Source: Lactuca virosa
Lineage: Eukaryota; Streptophyta; Magnoliopsida; Asterales; Asteraceae
Assembly (NCBI GenBank): GCA_928212115.1
Contig: CAKMRJ010005523.1
Location: 249,704,668 to 249,768,667, forward strand
DNA: 64,000 nucleotides
Direction: 5' to 3'
Below, piece by piece: positions 36,561-48,819 of this stretch. Within the stretch, counting starts at the first letter, position 1; each line of letters starts with the position of its first letter. The notes beneath the pieces were generated by a model. That model saw nothing but the letters and a program-made list of their open reading frames with translations, did no database searches and was not told where the DNA came from. The translations under genes and the position numbers were made by a program.

Positions 36561-36578
36561 CCCGTTTTTGTACTAGTG
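36560..36578 (-). repeat. CACTA right terminal inverted repeat
   Basis: CACTAGTACAAAAACGGGC on the minus strand. TTA follows outside. The left flank just before the damaged left terminus also reads TTA, but the further flanks are unrelated. Confidence 0.85.
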
Positions 36579-37700
36579 TTACCCATAATCAGAAGATTCC
36601 AATATCATACCTGCCATCCAAGCAGACAAAAATACTCCATATCCCAACCATGAAGACTAGAAGCTCATAGGCATGCTTCATTCAAGATCTTCCTGGCCTC
36701 ACGTCGTCTTACTGATAATTGAAGAATGGAATCGACGACCAACTGTTAGAGCCAAAAACCTCACACGTAGACGCAAAAGCAAACCCAAAAAAGCCTAACA
36801 AACATATAAATGTGCCTCGCCCACGATCCTCACCCAAGATAACATATACAAACAGGCCTCGCCCCACAATCAAAGGCTACACAAGCCTAAACATCGAGAC
36901 GACTCTAATAACCCTCACATGTGAACAAGGAGCGGCTAAACAACAATGAAGGGTCCGACACAACCCAAGCGAATGATGTGGTCCTCCCACAGTCTTACAA
37001 GCACCCCATGTAATAGCCTATTTCAGCCAAGTGAATGCTACTGGCCAAATCGTTGTCTTATAAGACTCCTGTGATTGCCATGTGCTCCTCCATGGTCCTT
37101 CAAACAACCAACAAAATATCAAGAAAAACTAACATGAGGCGAACCCCTAGTCTACTAGACCCTATCAGTTGTTCGGGTCATGCTTCGAACCACAAAGCCT
37201 TTATTCAGACAATAACATGCTGAGATGCCCTCACACAACCATCGACCTGAGCCTAAACACTAACTCAAACTTTGCATTGTTGTTAAAGCTTCAAGTCGTC
37301 AGAAGAGGTAACCTTGAATCCTCAACATCTTCTTTCCTGATCACAACTGACTTTTGAAAAGCATTCCTTGCATAAGCTTCATTTCTGACAACAACCAAAA
37401 CCCACTATTCTCTTATCCTAGAAAATGAAACTCCAGGATGAACTGCACTATGAAGTCTATCCAATTGACAAGGTGATTCTCCCCCACTTGGAATTGACTA
37501 AAATTTGATGACTTCATAACCATTTAAATTTTCCAAGCCAACCCAATAACTTCACTACATGGTTCCTAACAACCACGTCGGACATCACTATGCATAAGAG
37601 AATCTGAATCGTTCAAAAAAAAAACCAAAGAGCTCCAACATACACCTATAACCTCACAATAACAACAATCCAACCATACATAATCATTCAAAATAGAACC
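36579..37700 (-). other. GYP3 non-coding block replacing pol
   Basis: No supported coding frame. Segments with AGTGAATGCTAC...GTCTTA, ATGCTTCGAACC and CCTTGCATAAGC are shared with GYP2 (51720-54740). An internal polypurine-like tract, plus GATTCTCCCCCACTTGG, is at 37475-37491. Confidence 0.7.
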
Positions 37701-38530
37701 AGAATTGGTGAAGACACTATCATTAGCAGAAGTCAATCACCCTGCCCTTCTTAACTATGGTTGTTGTTTCATGAATCTGATCCTGCTTCCTTTTTCCACT
37801 GATGGGTCTCCAACTCTAGCTTTCTTTCCCTGGTTGCCTCCACCAATCCAGAAAGAGTCTTATGACTCGAGATACTCACATGCTCCAGGATCTTCGTTCT
37901 CAAAATGTCATGGTATCAAGTAATCCTCATCTCCTCTACATTCGCATACTAAGAACAAAGCAATGCTCTCTCTCTGAACTTGGCAGTGATGTCAACCACT
38001 GTCTCTGTAGTCTTCTCAAGTGCCAAATACACTTGGGCCGACCGTTGAACCTCACCCGCCGGCACAAACTCTCTCTTGAATCTGGTGACAAAATCCACCC
38101 ATGACATAGACTCGACTGCATCAGGCCCGAGGACCTGGACAACCTCGCACCACCAATCCCTAGCTCCGCCACGAAAAAGACACTCTGCAAATCTAACCTT
38201 GGCCTCCACTGGACAAAAACTGGCGCGATAGGAACTCTCTACATCGGCAATCCATCTCACACTGACAATCGGCTCCCTCCCCCCCCTAAAACGTGGATCC
38301 CCGCAAGCATTAAACTGCCAGAAGATGAATTCGCGGTCACATGGAGGACTGGCCTCCAACATGTCCTGTAGAACCCTAAGATGCTCATCTATCACTAATA
38401 TCAACTCATCTCTAACAGAGGTGATCAAACCAGAAAAATCCTCTCTCAAGAACCTCAAAATCTCTGCAACTATGAAGTCGCGGACATCCCTCTCACTCAG
38501 AGCTGAACCCCTAACATGAAAGGTCGCCAT
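37701..38530 (-). pseudogene. GYP3 gag
   Basis: Starts at the ATG complementary to 38528-38530. The open part runs to 37949 (about 194 residues) and contains WWCEVVQVLGPDAVESMSWVDFVTRFKREFVPAGEVQ, matching the capsid region of GYP1 and GYP2 gag. It then reads ALEKTTETVVDITAKFRERALL. After 37949 the frame breaks, and no clear zinc knuckle is seen. The product would be a nucleocapsid precursor that assembles particles with RNA; this copy is broken. Confidence 0.82.
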
Positions 38531-39224
38531 CCTGAATCTGAGATAACGAAAACACATCAAAATCAATGCACGGTTTAAACCCACACTATGCATACCCACC
38601 TACAAGTTATGTGGTATTCCCGTAACACTTCCTTCACCCGAGTATGGATCATCTTCTTTCAGTAGTATGGGCTCAATACTACCTTCCACACTCATCCATA
38701 CTCGTTCCAAAGATTGTTCCAATACTACCACGTCACTTCATATCACTCCACTAAACTCCTCACACGCATGCATATGTCTAGCCATATGTATAATACTACA
38801 CTTCCTAGACTCCCTCTCTTGGATTCTCCCCTTCCCAAAAACTAGCATGTCGTGCATGCATCTAACTAAAATCAACCAAAGATCTCTCAACACATACAAC
38901 AATTCATATAAAAGGCATACGAGGTATCTATAAAAATATGGCAGTTCTATTATGCAATCCTAAGAAGATCAACAACCTATATTCTAGCATGCATAACAAT
39001 TCACAACAAAAAAATAGAAAATCATATGGGTATATTGGAAATTAGTTACTTTCTAAGCTCCAGCTAACTGTACGCATCACATCTTCTAATTATTATAAAA
39101 CCTTTTAAGAAAATCATTTTCTTGAATAAAAGCATTCTCTCTCAAAAACTTTTTTAGAAAATCTCTCAGTCCTCAGTTTGAGTTCAGACACATCGTAAGG
39201 CGTGTCCGAATCCATCAAACCAAG
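38531..39224 (-). other. GYP3 leader
   Basis: Non-coding sequence between primer site and gag, with blocks shared with the GYP1 and GYP2 leaders (CGAGTATGGATCATCTTCTTTCAGTAGTA-like region near 38639-38668). Nothing else seen. Confidence 0.6.
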
Positions 39225-39239
39225 GCTCTGATACCAACT
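39225..39239 (-). other. GYP3 primer binding site
   Basis: Minus-strand AGTTGGTATCAGAGC adjoining the LTR, an exact initiator-Met site. Confidence 0.88.
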
Positions 39240-40515
39240 TGTAACGTCCCAAATATTACAAAGAGATTTTTGTTCATAAAATAGATTAACCAATTAACCT
39301 TTATTTCAAAACTATTGAATAGCATTTGATTGATTGAAAACCATACCTTATAGGAGTTAAATTTACAAAACCGTGGAAACAAATATGTTGGACGCATATG
39401 TCCCACCAAGCTCTTCTCACAAACGACCTACAAAATGTTTAATCCACAACTGTAAGCATAAAGCTTACTGAGTTCCCCAATATACCACATATTCAACCAT
39501 GCATACAATACATCCACATACAATCCTCGACTCTAGCGCCGAGCAACCAAAACTACTATCCACATGCACATATCATATGCAGCGGGCCCAACCCAAGATT
39601 CAACGGGCCTTGCCCACTCATATAATGAGCCTCATCCAACCATACATAACGAGTCCCGCCCAACCCATACATAACGGGCCCCGCCCAAACATGTATAATG
39701 GGTCCTGCCCAAGGAGTAACCTGGCCCTGCCCAAACTCCATTGTCAGGAGTACATCACGGTCTTTCATACTATTGCCAAGGGCGAAACCCTAGTCTTCCA
39801 TATAATGCCAAAACCACACATATTCGGAATCAGCTAGACATTTAAACAGATGGTCCACCCAAAAGCAATAAATCAGTTAAGAACCATGCAGTCGGGCGTT
39901 AGACCTAGAGTTCTCCAACTATCCAACTTAAATTGCATACAATCCCCTTACGGTAAACATTCAACAACCAATCAATACTATCATTACCCTACCTAATAAT
40001 GACACCTAGAAGTATTATACAATTAACATGCAAGACCCTACCAGTCTAGCATACCAAGACACCAAGTGTACTACTCTGCATATGCATAACAAAGAGTTAT
40101 CCTAGTTAACTAGCAGATTTGTACTCTAGAAGTACTTCTATCCTACCATGCAAAGGATATACAATGGGATATGTAGCATTATGAGAAACTCACCTAAACT
40201 AAAGAACCGGAGAAACACAACAACACTCTCACACCTTATACCGCTCAATCTCACGAACCAACTTTAATAAGTCGGAAATCAGAAGAGGGTGATGGATCCA
40301 ACCTAGGTCCTTGCTTCCTTACACCATTATAAACTTTCTCATTCCTCAAGCTTCACCAAAATCCAAGAACAAGCTTTTCAATCAAGAATCCAAGCCCTCA
40401 ATCAAGCATGGACGCCAGGGTTTCAAAATGAAGAGATGGAGGTTGATGGAGAAGACCTAATCCATGAATTAAGATGCTTAAATATGGGAGAAACCCTAAA
40501 AAAATTCAGAGGGGT
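39240..40515 (-). repeat. GYP3 5' LTR, truncated
   Basis: Plus-strand TGTAACGTCCC start. It contains the GTAAGC/GCTTAC hairpin box (39452-39478, perfect 6-bp stem), a minisatellite with CGGGCCCCGCCCAA-type units (about 39580-39740), and a TATA-like CTTAAATATGGG (40478-40489). The promoter-side end is lost where Athila-like coding begins; the junction is approximate. Confidence 0.8.
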
Positions 40516-40517
40516 AA

Positions 40518-42930
40518 ATGAACTTAAAAGAAGATAATTTTGATGCAGAACACGACCTCAATGAATTAGAATGGATTTTGGAAGAAACTGAGTACAAAGA
40601 GTTGAAGAATCAATCTGAAGCACTTCTACAGCGTGGTCAAACACATGCCACGTCGTGGGGGACAGAAACCCTACGACCAGTCGGGACAGAAGAACTTCCC
40701 ACAATATGGAAGGGTAATTCCCACGTCGTGGAGTCTGAATAGAGTCAAAAATTTGAATTAAAGCCTTTACCCAAGAACTTGGAGTACGCTTTCTTGGAGG
40801 AAAATATGGAGAAACCAGTCATCATTGCAGCTGATCTAGAGCCTAAAGAGAAGGAGATTTGAATCAAAGTTTTGAAAAAACGAAAAAAGGAAATTGCTTG
40901 GAAGATTATTAATATCAAGGGGATAAGCCCCCTATTCTTCACACAATATTAACTTAGAATAAGGCGTGAAGCCGGTGGTGCAGCATCAAAGAAGATAAAC
41001 CCGAAGATGCAAGAGGTGGTCAAGAAAGAAGTGGTGAACTTGACGGAAGCCAGAATTATTTATTCAATTTCGGATAGTCCATGGGTGAGACCTATTCACG
41101 TTGTACCAAAGAATGGCAGAATGACGGTGGTAACCAACGATAAGGACGAGCTCATTCCTACTCAGACGATAACCGGTTGGCGGGTGTGCATCGATTATCG
41201 CAAGCTAAATGTTGCCACTTGCAAAGACCGTTTTCCTTTACCTTTCATAGATCAAATGCTCGAACGTTTATCTGGTCATATTTTCTATTGTTCTTAGATG
41301 GATTTTCAGGTTACTTTCAAATTCTGATAGATCCAAGAGACCAAGAGAAGACTACATTCACATGTCCTTATAGGAAATTTTCTTATCGTCGGATGTCGTT
41401 CGGGTTATGCAACGCCCCCTCCACTTTCAAAAGATGCATGACCGCTATTTTCATGATATGGTGGATAATTTCAAGGAAGCCTTCATGGACTATTTTTCGG
41501 TTTTTGGTTCCTCTTTTCATGATTGTTTGACTAACCTTGACCTGATGCTTGCTAGGTGTGAAGAGACCAACTTGGTCTTGAATTGGGAAAAGTGTCACTT
41601 TATGGTTAGAGAGGGGATAGTGTTAGAGCACAAGGTTTCCAAAGCGGGGATAAAGGTGGATAGAGCTAAAATTGACATTGTTTCTAAATTTCCACCTTCA
41701 ACAAACGTGAAAAAGGTGTGGAATTTTTTGGGTCATGCAAGATTTTACCACTGATTTATTAAAGATTTTTCAAAAATAACAATACCCTTCACTCAATTGC
41801 TTTTAAAAGATGCTAATTTCTATTTTTCTAATGATTGTTTGAAATCTTTTGAAACTTTAAAATAAAAATTGACCATCGCCCCAATCATGATTACCCCGAA
41901 TTGGAATCTACCCTTCGAGCTTATGTGTGATGTTGGTGATTATGTCTTGGGAGCCATTTTAGGACAAAGGGTTGAAAACCGATTTCAACCAATCTATTAG
42001 GCAAGTAAAACACTCAACCCAGCTCTAGAGAATTACACAACAATGGAGAAAGTGTTATTGTCTGTGGTTTATGTTTTTGATAAATTTTTTCCCTATTTAA
42101 TTTTGTCCAAAACTATTGTGTTTACTGACCATTCTTCTTTGAAATACTTGTTTAGAAAACAGGATGTGAAGCCAAGATTGATTCGATTGGTGCTTTTACT
42201 TCAAGAATTTGACATCAAGATCAAGGAAAAGAAGGGATTGGAAAACATGGTGGACGATCACCTATCGAGATTAGAGAACCCGAAGCTTGAGGAATTGCAA
42301 GAGGAAGAAGTTGATGATAACTTTCGCAACGAGCACTTGATGGTCATAGCGGGTGAAGAGCCTTGGTTCGCGGGCATTGTGAACTTTCTTGCAAGCAGCT
42401 ACCTTCCAAAAGGATTGTCTCATCAACAAAAGAAGAAGATCTTTTCTGACATCAAATATTATTTTTGAGATGAGCCTTATTTATTTCGAAGTTGTGCCGA
42501 TGGTATTATAAGGAGGTGTGTATTTGGAAAGAGGCAATTACATCTTGCAACATTGTCATAGTGGACCAACCAGAGGAAATCATGGAGCCCAATACACCGC
42601 AAAAAAGTTTTCGATGCAGGATTTTATTGCCCCATAATTTTCAAAGATGCAACTACACTCGTCAAGAAATGCGATTCATGCCAACGTCCGGTTAACATTT
42701 CATCTCGCAATAAGGTGCCCCAAAATAGCATTCAAGTTTGTGAGGTATTCGACATTTGGGGTATCGATTTTATGGGACCATTTCTAGCATCATGAGGTAA
42801 CAAGTACATATTAGTAACAGTCGACTACGTGTCGAAGTGGGTGGAAGCGCAAGTTTACCTACTAATGACGCACGTTTTGTCGTTAAATTTTTAAGAAAAT
42901 TGTTTTCTCGTTTTGGAATTCCTAGAGATT
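40518..42930 (+). pseudogene. Athila-like pol: RT, RNase H, integrase N-terminus
   Basis: A protease-to-RT linker starts about 40518. RT runs about 41007-41760 with SDSPWVRPIHVVPK, GWRVCIDYRKLN and FGLCNAPSTFKRCM. The catalytic motif reads AFMDYFSVFG, so the second Asp is Tyr. RNase H follows at about 41760-42290 (VFTDHSSLKYLF, DHLSRLEN). The integrase zinc finger is at about 42560-42700 (CDSCQRP), and WGIDFMGPF is near 42757, after which the sequence is lost at about 42930. Breaks include stops at 40740 and 41296, frameshifts near 41290 and 41420, and stops at 41753, 41862 and 41998. Not functional. Confidence 0.85.
40626..40731 (+). promoter_or_regulatory. Dyad quartet CCACGTCGTGG at the GYP3/Athila junction
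   Basis: Exact CCACGTCGTGG at 40648 and 40721, with decayed partners at 40626 (CTACAGCGTGG) and 40699 (CCACAATATGG). Spacing is 22, 51 and 22 bp. The segment reads as Athila coding on both sides, so the array appears to sit inside a pol-related reading frame. Confidence 0.55.
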
Positions 42931-43220
42931 TAAAAAGAAAGTTGAAGTATTGAGAAAAGTTAAAAAAATTGAAAATTTGAAAAAAAAAAAAAGAAAAGGT
43001 TACACAAAAATATAAAGTTGCAAATAAAGTGTAGTTATATTTTTTAGGATAATTATAATATATAGTATTTTTTATTTTAAAGTTGAGTCACTTGAAATTG
43101 GGCAATAACTTTTGAAACAAAAGGGGGTAAATAAAGGGTATAGGAGGTAAGAATGCCAAAAATGAATGTTGTTCAAAATGAGTGGGATGTGTTTATGATG
43201 ATTGCGAGTATTTAGGATTG
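42931..43220 (+). other. Decayed Athila sequence
   Basis: A/T-rich sequence with an A-rich run (42980-42992) and no supported frame. Continuous with 46752-46903 once the inserted element is removed. Confidence 0.5.
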
Positions 43221-43225
43221 GGAAG

Positions 43226-43631
43226 TGTTGGGATGCAAAGTTATCCATGAATGACTTTGTAGTTGTGTGACTCATGTAGACCCACTTGGATGTGATAGAG
43301 TAGCCTTGTGACATGAGAGATAGAGAGAGAGAGAGAGAGTGTGTGTGTGTGTGTGTGTGTATGAAAGAGAGAGAGAGGGAGAGAGAGAGAGAGAGAAAAA
43401 GAGAGAGATGTAAACACCTCTATATAAAGTGGGTTTCATACCACTTGTAGAGGTGTGCTTGAGAGATGTAACATTGAGAGTGTTAGTGTGAGCTATTTAT
43501 TTGTCTAGATCTAGCTTATACTTTTTGTAAAACCTTTCATGATCGAATAAATCTCTTAGACACCCAAATCACCGTGTTCTTTGTGTTCATTTTAATTCCA
43601 CATGCCAAATCAATGCTCATAATTCGTATCA
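43226..43631 (+). repeat. LARD-like element 5' LTR
   Basis: A 406-bp LTR. An interrupted GA/GT microsatellite occupies 43315-43409, and TATATAAAG is near 43421. Ends GTATCA directly before the primer site. Confidence 0.88.
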
Positions 43632-46332
43632 ATTGGTATCGGAACGGGTCTTCGAAGATCAAATCGATTTTTTGAAGAAACGGTTCTCGATTTGGCAACA
43701 TTCAACACATTTGGAACGTTTATGGTGAGTCTCTCGATGATATCTCTAAATCTCTTTGACTCGTGCTTGCATTCTTGAAATTTTGATCATTTTGACTCAT
43801 TGGATCAATTTTTTTTCGGAAAAACCCATTTGTTATGATCCAATAATTTTTTCATTGATCAAGCTCCGATCCAATCCTATTCTTTTGTTTGATTCGATTC
43901 TCAAATTGCAATTGTTCATTTCTAAATCCATTATTGTTCATGTTTTTTTAGCCCAAAAATCATATAATTGATCCATTATTGTTACTCGATATCTTGAGCC
44001 CAAATCACGAATCTGTCACTGATCATTAGGTTTGAGCCTAAATTGCAATCCAATACTGTTCATAATCGGTTTATCTTATGCCCATTTATATTTCATTTGA
44101 TCCGATATCGTTTGGTATTACTCTAAAAATCGTTGTTTATAAATTGACTTGTACACATGCTCTACTTAGTTGTACTATCGGTTCCATCTAACTTAGTTTT
44201 TAATCGATTGTTCTTGATTTTTGTTTTCATCCCATCGTTTCTAATAATCGTTTGATGCTGATTGATAATCGAAAAATGGGATTTGATTTCATATGATTTG
44301 GTATATGATGAAATCAATTTTATTCAAGTCATAGCATATAAATCGAAAATTGAGTCTTTGATTTTAAAGTTTTTGATCAAGAACACTTGAAGGAGATGAA
44401 GAACAATTGGTTGAACTTGTTTTGATCTGAAATTTGATGTTAGAATCATCAATTTCATGTTTGTCAACTTTTGCTTTCGAAAAGTCAAACATTGTAAAAA
44501 ATCAAATGTGATTTTCAAGTGATGATTATGTGAATTGAATGCTGAAATTAGTTAATACAAGTTTGTTTTAAGGCTATGGATTTCGAAATCAAGTTTAATT
44601 TGGGTTTAATTTTGAAATTGATTGGGATTGTGTTCTTGGTGTTGAAAACTATGAGTTGGTTCATGTTCGCTTCTTGAACTTGATTTCGAAATCGAATGAC
44701 TTGTAATCGAATTTGCTTTATAAAAAGGGTTGATAATTCGATTTCAAGGGTTGAAGGAATCCATCTTGTGGGATGACTGATTTTGGTTCGATGTCTATGG
44801 TCCTAACGTGATGTCGATGGTTATTCACTAAAACCGAAGGCTTGGAGTCGATATCGAGGATCAGTATTTTGGATTGATTTGGGGTTGAATTCTAAATGCG
44901 AAGACTGCGATTTTGGAATGGGAAGTATTAATGTCGATTTTGAAGGCTTCGTTATGGGTAGTTAAATGTGGACTTCGCTTTTGTGTTGATATATCGATGA
45001 CAAACAGATGGTCAATGGGTTAGTAAATGGTTTGGAATCAAGGTTTAATTGTCTGACATGGAATGATGCGTGTCTGCTATCGAAGGGTTGGGATTCGGTT
45101 TGAAATTGAATTTTGATGTCGAACATTGCAAGGCTTGAAAACGAAGTGTTGATGTCGATGGTCGATGGGTTTAATTTTGAATGATTGTTTATTTTGGATT
45201 GATATCGATGGGTGTATGCTTGATTTCGAAGGGTTGGAGTTGAGCATCGATATGTAAAACGAAGGTTGTGGATTCGTTGTCAAGAATCCTTAGCTGTGCT
45301 TCGTTGTCGAGGACCCGTAAGTGCTTCGTTGTCGATGACCAAACGTGCTTTGTTATCAAGGGATCTTGAGATGAAAAGCGATGGTTATTAGTCACATGCA
45401 TCTGGTGAATTTGGGAAGATAACAACATTTCCGAAAATGACCCTTATTCTTTAAACGAATTAACATTTTTACCCACATTAGAAATATGGATAAAAACTTA
45501 TGAAGAATGAAGAAGTTTCGTTTCGAATCCCTGGAGTTCGTGAGAAATGGCAGAATTTACCCAACTTCGAAAATGGGCTAAAAATTCTGAGAAATGGAGG
45601 ATTTTTCGAAATAGGCATCTACAGCTAATGCGAATTGCCACTTTATGCCCAATTTCACAATTGGGGTAGAGTTTCGCATCTTAGGCTGTTTTAGGTGCAC
45701 CGGGTCACTGCAGAATTTCGAAATTGAAAATTTCTACCCAATTTGTGAAATTTCATCAAAGACGGTCCGTGAACGAATTCACAAATTGAGATTTTTTGGA
45801 TCTTCCGGATTTATGCAAAATGTTTATGCCATCTGTTAAGGGGGATATTTGGATAGAAAAACTCCGAATTCGAGCGCTTTCTCATTCCTTTTTGGTTTTA
45901 TAATCATTTTTCGATTATAAAAATGGGAGAGATTTAAATATGGGAATTCGAAAGTTGAATTTTTCATATTACACGTACTTGAAGACCGAAGTCACCTTGA
46001 ACAACGAAGTTTATGAAATGATTCGATTGGAGATTCGGAAGTGATTTGGGTTTTCCCGGTTCATGATGAGTTTAGATTTATTGAAGATTTTTGGAGTGTG
46101 CTTTTATGCTCAACTTTTTGGATAATCTTGTGGAGATATGGATACTCCTAATTACCTTTTGATGCTCGGTTTGTACGGTCTCACACTCTAGAACCTGGAT
46201 TGGAAAGTCATTGAAGAATTGAAGATTTGAAGTTCATTTCTACATGTGACACACTTGAGGCTCATTTCGTGAAGTTGCTCGATTTTGGAAGATTTGAAGC
46301 GGGTCATCCATTCCTAACTTTGAGGAGGAGAA
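43632..46332 (+). other. LARD-like element interior, non-coding
   Basis: 2.7 kb rich in short reiterated phrases such as GATTTCGAA and GTCGATGG, with stops in all frames and no family resemblance. Phrases near 44760-45380 look like degenerate repeats of one another. Confidence 0.7.
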
Positions 46333-46437
46333 TGTTGGGATGCAAAGTTATCCATGTATGACTTTGTAGTGGTTTGACTCATGTAGACCCACTTACATGT
46401 GGTAGAGTAGCATTGTTACATGAGAGATAAAGAGAGA

Positions 46438-46501
<64 letters not shown>

Positions 46502-46746
46502 CAGAGATAGAGAGAGAGATACATGTAAACACCTCTATATAAATTGGGTTTCATACCACTTGTAGAGGTGGGCTTGAGAGATGTAACATTGAGAGTGTTA
46601 GTGTCAGCTATTTATTTTTCTATATCTAGCTTATACTTTTTGTAACACCTTTCATGATCGAATACATGTCTTAGACACCCAAATCACCATGTTCTTTGTG
46701 TTCATTTTAATTCCACATGCCAAATCAACGCTCATAATTCACATTA
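46333..46746 (+). repeat. LARD-like element 3' LTR
   Basis: A 414-bp partner of 43226-43631. A longer GA tract (about 46420-46520) occupies the same internal place; the two microsatellites have diverged in length and interruption pattern. Confidence 0.88.
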
Positions 46747-46903
46747 GGAAGTACTTACAAATAATTAGACACAAATATATGCATTGAGGTGAAATGTAAT
46801 GAATGAGTTCAAAATGGATGGTCTTGTGTGATGTTAGTAGCTAAGGTTTTGATGTGACGATATAATAATAAAATCAGTTTTGCTTGGGAGCAAGCAAAAG
46901 TCA

Positions 46904-48350
46904 AGTGTGGGGTATTTTTATATTGTCATATTTTTTCATATTTTTTCTACATTATCTTAGTATTTTATCTATATTTGTGCTTAATTTAGGACAAAAGGTC
47001 CTTAATATGTTTAAAATCTATTTTGTAGCAGCAAAGACATGCTCGAGATTAAAAGGAAGCAAAAATGCGGAGCTGGAAGCAGGATGGATGGAGCGAGTCA
47101 ACCTAAGTCAAGAATTATGGATTCTAAAAGAACCCACGACGTGGACATTTTCTTGCCACGTCCTGGCAAGAAGATTATTCGCGATCAAAAAGTTGGCTTG
47201 GAGTCTACGCAAAGAAAGTGGATGTCATGGCATGGGCGACAAATTTTGGCAACTATAAATATTTCATATTTGCTCGTTTCCCTAACTTCTGCATTAAGTT
47301 ATTGCCGACTTTTGAAGACCATAGACATCCCTTTCAGGCTTTGGAGAATAGATTTCGAATAAGAGTTTGATTTTGAAGAAGATCTAAGCAAAAATTACTT
47401 CTAAACACTTTGTTGGCTTTGTTTTCATTATGTGTTGCAAAGTGAATTTCGTTTTTACTTGTTTGATTGCAACAATAATGGGCTAAAAACCCTAACTTTC
47501 GTTTAGAAGTAAAGGATCCTATTTGATATGTGTTGATTTAAAGAATTATGGATTTAAATTAGTTGATTATTCATTATGCATGTTTGATAAAGAACCCATT
47601 GTGTTAATACAATCAACTTTTTTGTTTATTGTTGAGTTTTATTAGGATTAGATGAACTTTCTATCTTGATATGCTTGAATCTTATGATTTTGTGACTTAT
47701 GAAATTATAGGACTAGTGTTTTGATCAAAAACCTAAGGTTAAATAGACAATTTGGTAAATTAATGTGGTAGGTAATATATGATGAACATTCATATATAGA
47801 TTTGTTGTTTATTACAATTAAATATTAGTTATTGTTTCAAGTCTTGCATAATTCGAACTCAATACTGGTCTGTTTGATTGTTTGTCCACTTGATCACTGA
47901 ATAAATAATCTCAATAAATCAAAGAATTAGAAATTTGAACATAATTCTAGTCATATTAGGAATCGGTAAGCAAAAAAACTTAAATCCATTACAATATCCA
48001 TAAAATCAACCATAGAGAATAGGTGTATCGAATCCAAATCAAAGCCTTCTTTACATCTTGTCTTAAAAACCGTTTTATGTTTGCTTTAGTTTTCAGTTTG
48101 TTTTAAGTTAATTGCTTTTAAGTTTTCTAGACTTGCAAAACCAGAAAAAACCCCCTTATTTGCTTTGTTAAAATTAGTTAACTTTAGTAGATATTTTAGC
48201 ATTTAATTATTCTTGTTTCCTATGTTCGATACCTGACTTACCTGGAAAATTCAGTTGTACGATTAATTTCACTGCCAATTGCGTTTTAGCTAGTTAAGAT
48301 TTGTTAGGTTTATAAATTAAAAACTAATATATAAATTGTGTATCGTGTAT
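46904..48350 (+). repeat. Athila-like polypurine tract and 3' LTR
   Basis: AGTGTGGGG (46904-46912) is followed by LTR-like sequence from about 46913. Exact LTR ends are uncertain because the 5' LTR is absent. It includes CCACGACGTGG (47134-47144) and CCACGTCCTGG (47156-47166), spaced 22 bp like dyad pairs in the other LTRs. TGTTCGATACCTGACTTACC near 48223 resembles the U5 end of Athila LTRs. Confidence 0.65.
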
Positions 48351-48481
48351 TTTCTACAAAAAATTTCAAAATCAACACAACAGTTAGACTCTAACGTCAG
48401 TATTTAAAAGAATTCCAAACAGAATACGTAAAAAAAACAAAATAATAAATGTGTGTATATGCACATTTGATGCATATATAG

Positions 48482-48562
<81 letters not shown>

Positions 48563-48732
48563 TGTGGCATATATGCACATTTCAACAAAAAAAAACCTCA
48601 TCAATTTTTTTTTTTAAGTTTGGATCTGTCTCAGACACTGGATTCTGAGCAGATTGATCGTGTTGGTTTCGAAAAATGTTGGTCGGGTTAGGAGTTTTCG
48701 GGTTCTCGCACATCTTTAAGTTCACCAAAGAA

Positions 48733-48818
<86 letters not shown>

Positions 48819-48819
48819 G
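48351..48819. repeat. Microsatellite-rich spacer
   Basis: (TA)n at 48476-48559, and (CT)n (48735-48768) running directly into (AT)n (48769-48814). The sequence between shows no element I can identify. Tyr-Ile repeats on the minus strand are translation of (TA)n. Confidence 0.85.

Larger units (their letters stand above)
33137..36578 (+). mobile_element. CACTA (En/Spm) element remnant
   Basis: The right terminus is clear. Plus strand reads GCCCGTTTTTGTACTAGTG, so the inverted terminus is CACTAGTACAAAAACGGGC ending at 36578. The left terminus is damaged: only AAAAACGG near 33134-33141 may survive. It contains a multi-exon gene of the plant En/Spm family and subterminal repeats but no catalytic transposase gene. 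Left flank is satellite and right flank is GYP3 interior, so the insertion site has been rearranged. Confidence 0.82.
36579..40515 (-). mobile_element. GYP3: partial gag-only gypsy element
   Basis: A minus-strand gypsy fragment. It has a 5' LTR from 39240, truncated near 40515 against Athila-like sequence, then primer site, leader, gag, and a non-coding block (36579 to about 37700) homologous to GYP2 51600-54840. No protease, RT or integrase is present between gag and that block. The 3' LTR is missing; the CACTA terminus abuts instead. Confidence 0.8.
43226..46746 (+). mobile_element. Coding-free LTR retrotransposon (LARD-like)
   Basis: A 3521-bp element with LTRs at 43226-43631 (406 bp) and 46333-46746 (414 bp), both starting TGTTGGGATGCAAAG. 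It is flanked by a perfect GGAAG duplication (43221-43225 and 46747-46751). A primer-like TGGTATCGGAAC is at 43634 and a purine tract GAGGAGGAGAA at 46322-46332. The 2.7-kb interior has no credible coding frame, so it must have relied on proteins of another element. Plus orientation follows from primer site and purine tract. The last six LTR bases differ between copies. Confidence 0.9.
40516..48350 (+). mobile_element. Athila-like gypsy remnant
   Basis: Plus-strand pol from 40518 to about 42930, a decayed stretch, a polypurine tract (46904-46912) and a 3' LTR (about 46913-48350). The 5' LTR, gag, integrase C-terminus and any env-like region are missing. A coding-free LTR element (43226-46746) is inserted between the integrase fragment and the polypurine tract. 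Family call rests on RT wording and the AAGTGTGGGG polypurine tract. Confidence 0.78.

Noticed and set aside
40516..40742. The CCACGTCGTGG quartet as the missing promoter end of the GYP3 LTR
   Set aside because: Its distance to the GYP3 TATA-like box is about 136 bp instead of about 40, and surrounding codons read as Athila pol. Not fully excluded.
48397..48604. Frames rich in Tyr-Ile repeats
   Set aside because: They are translation of the (TA)n microsatellite.
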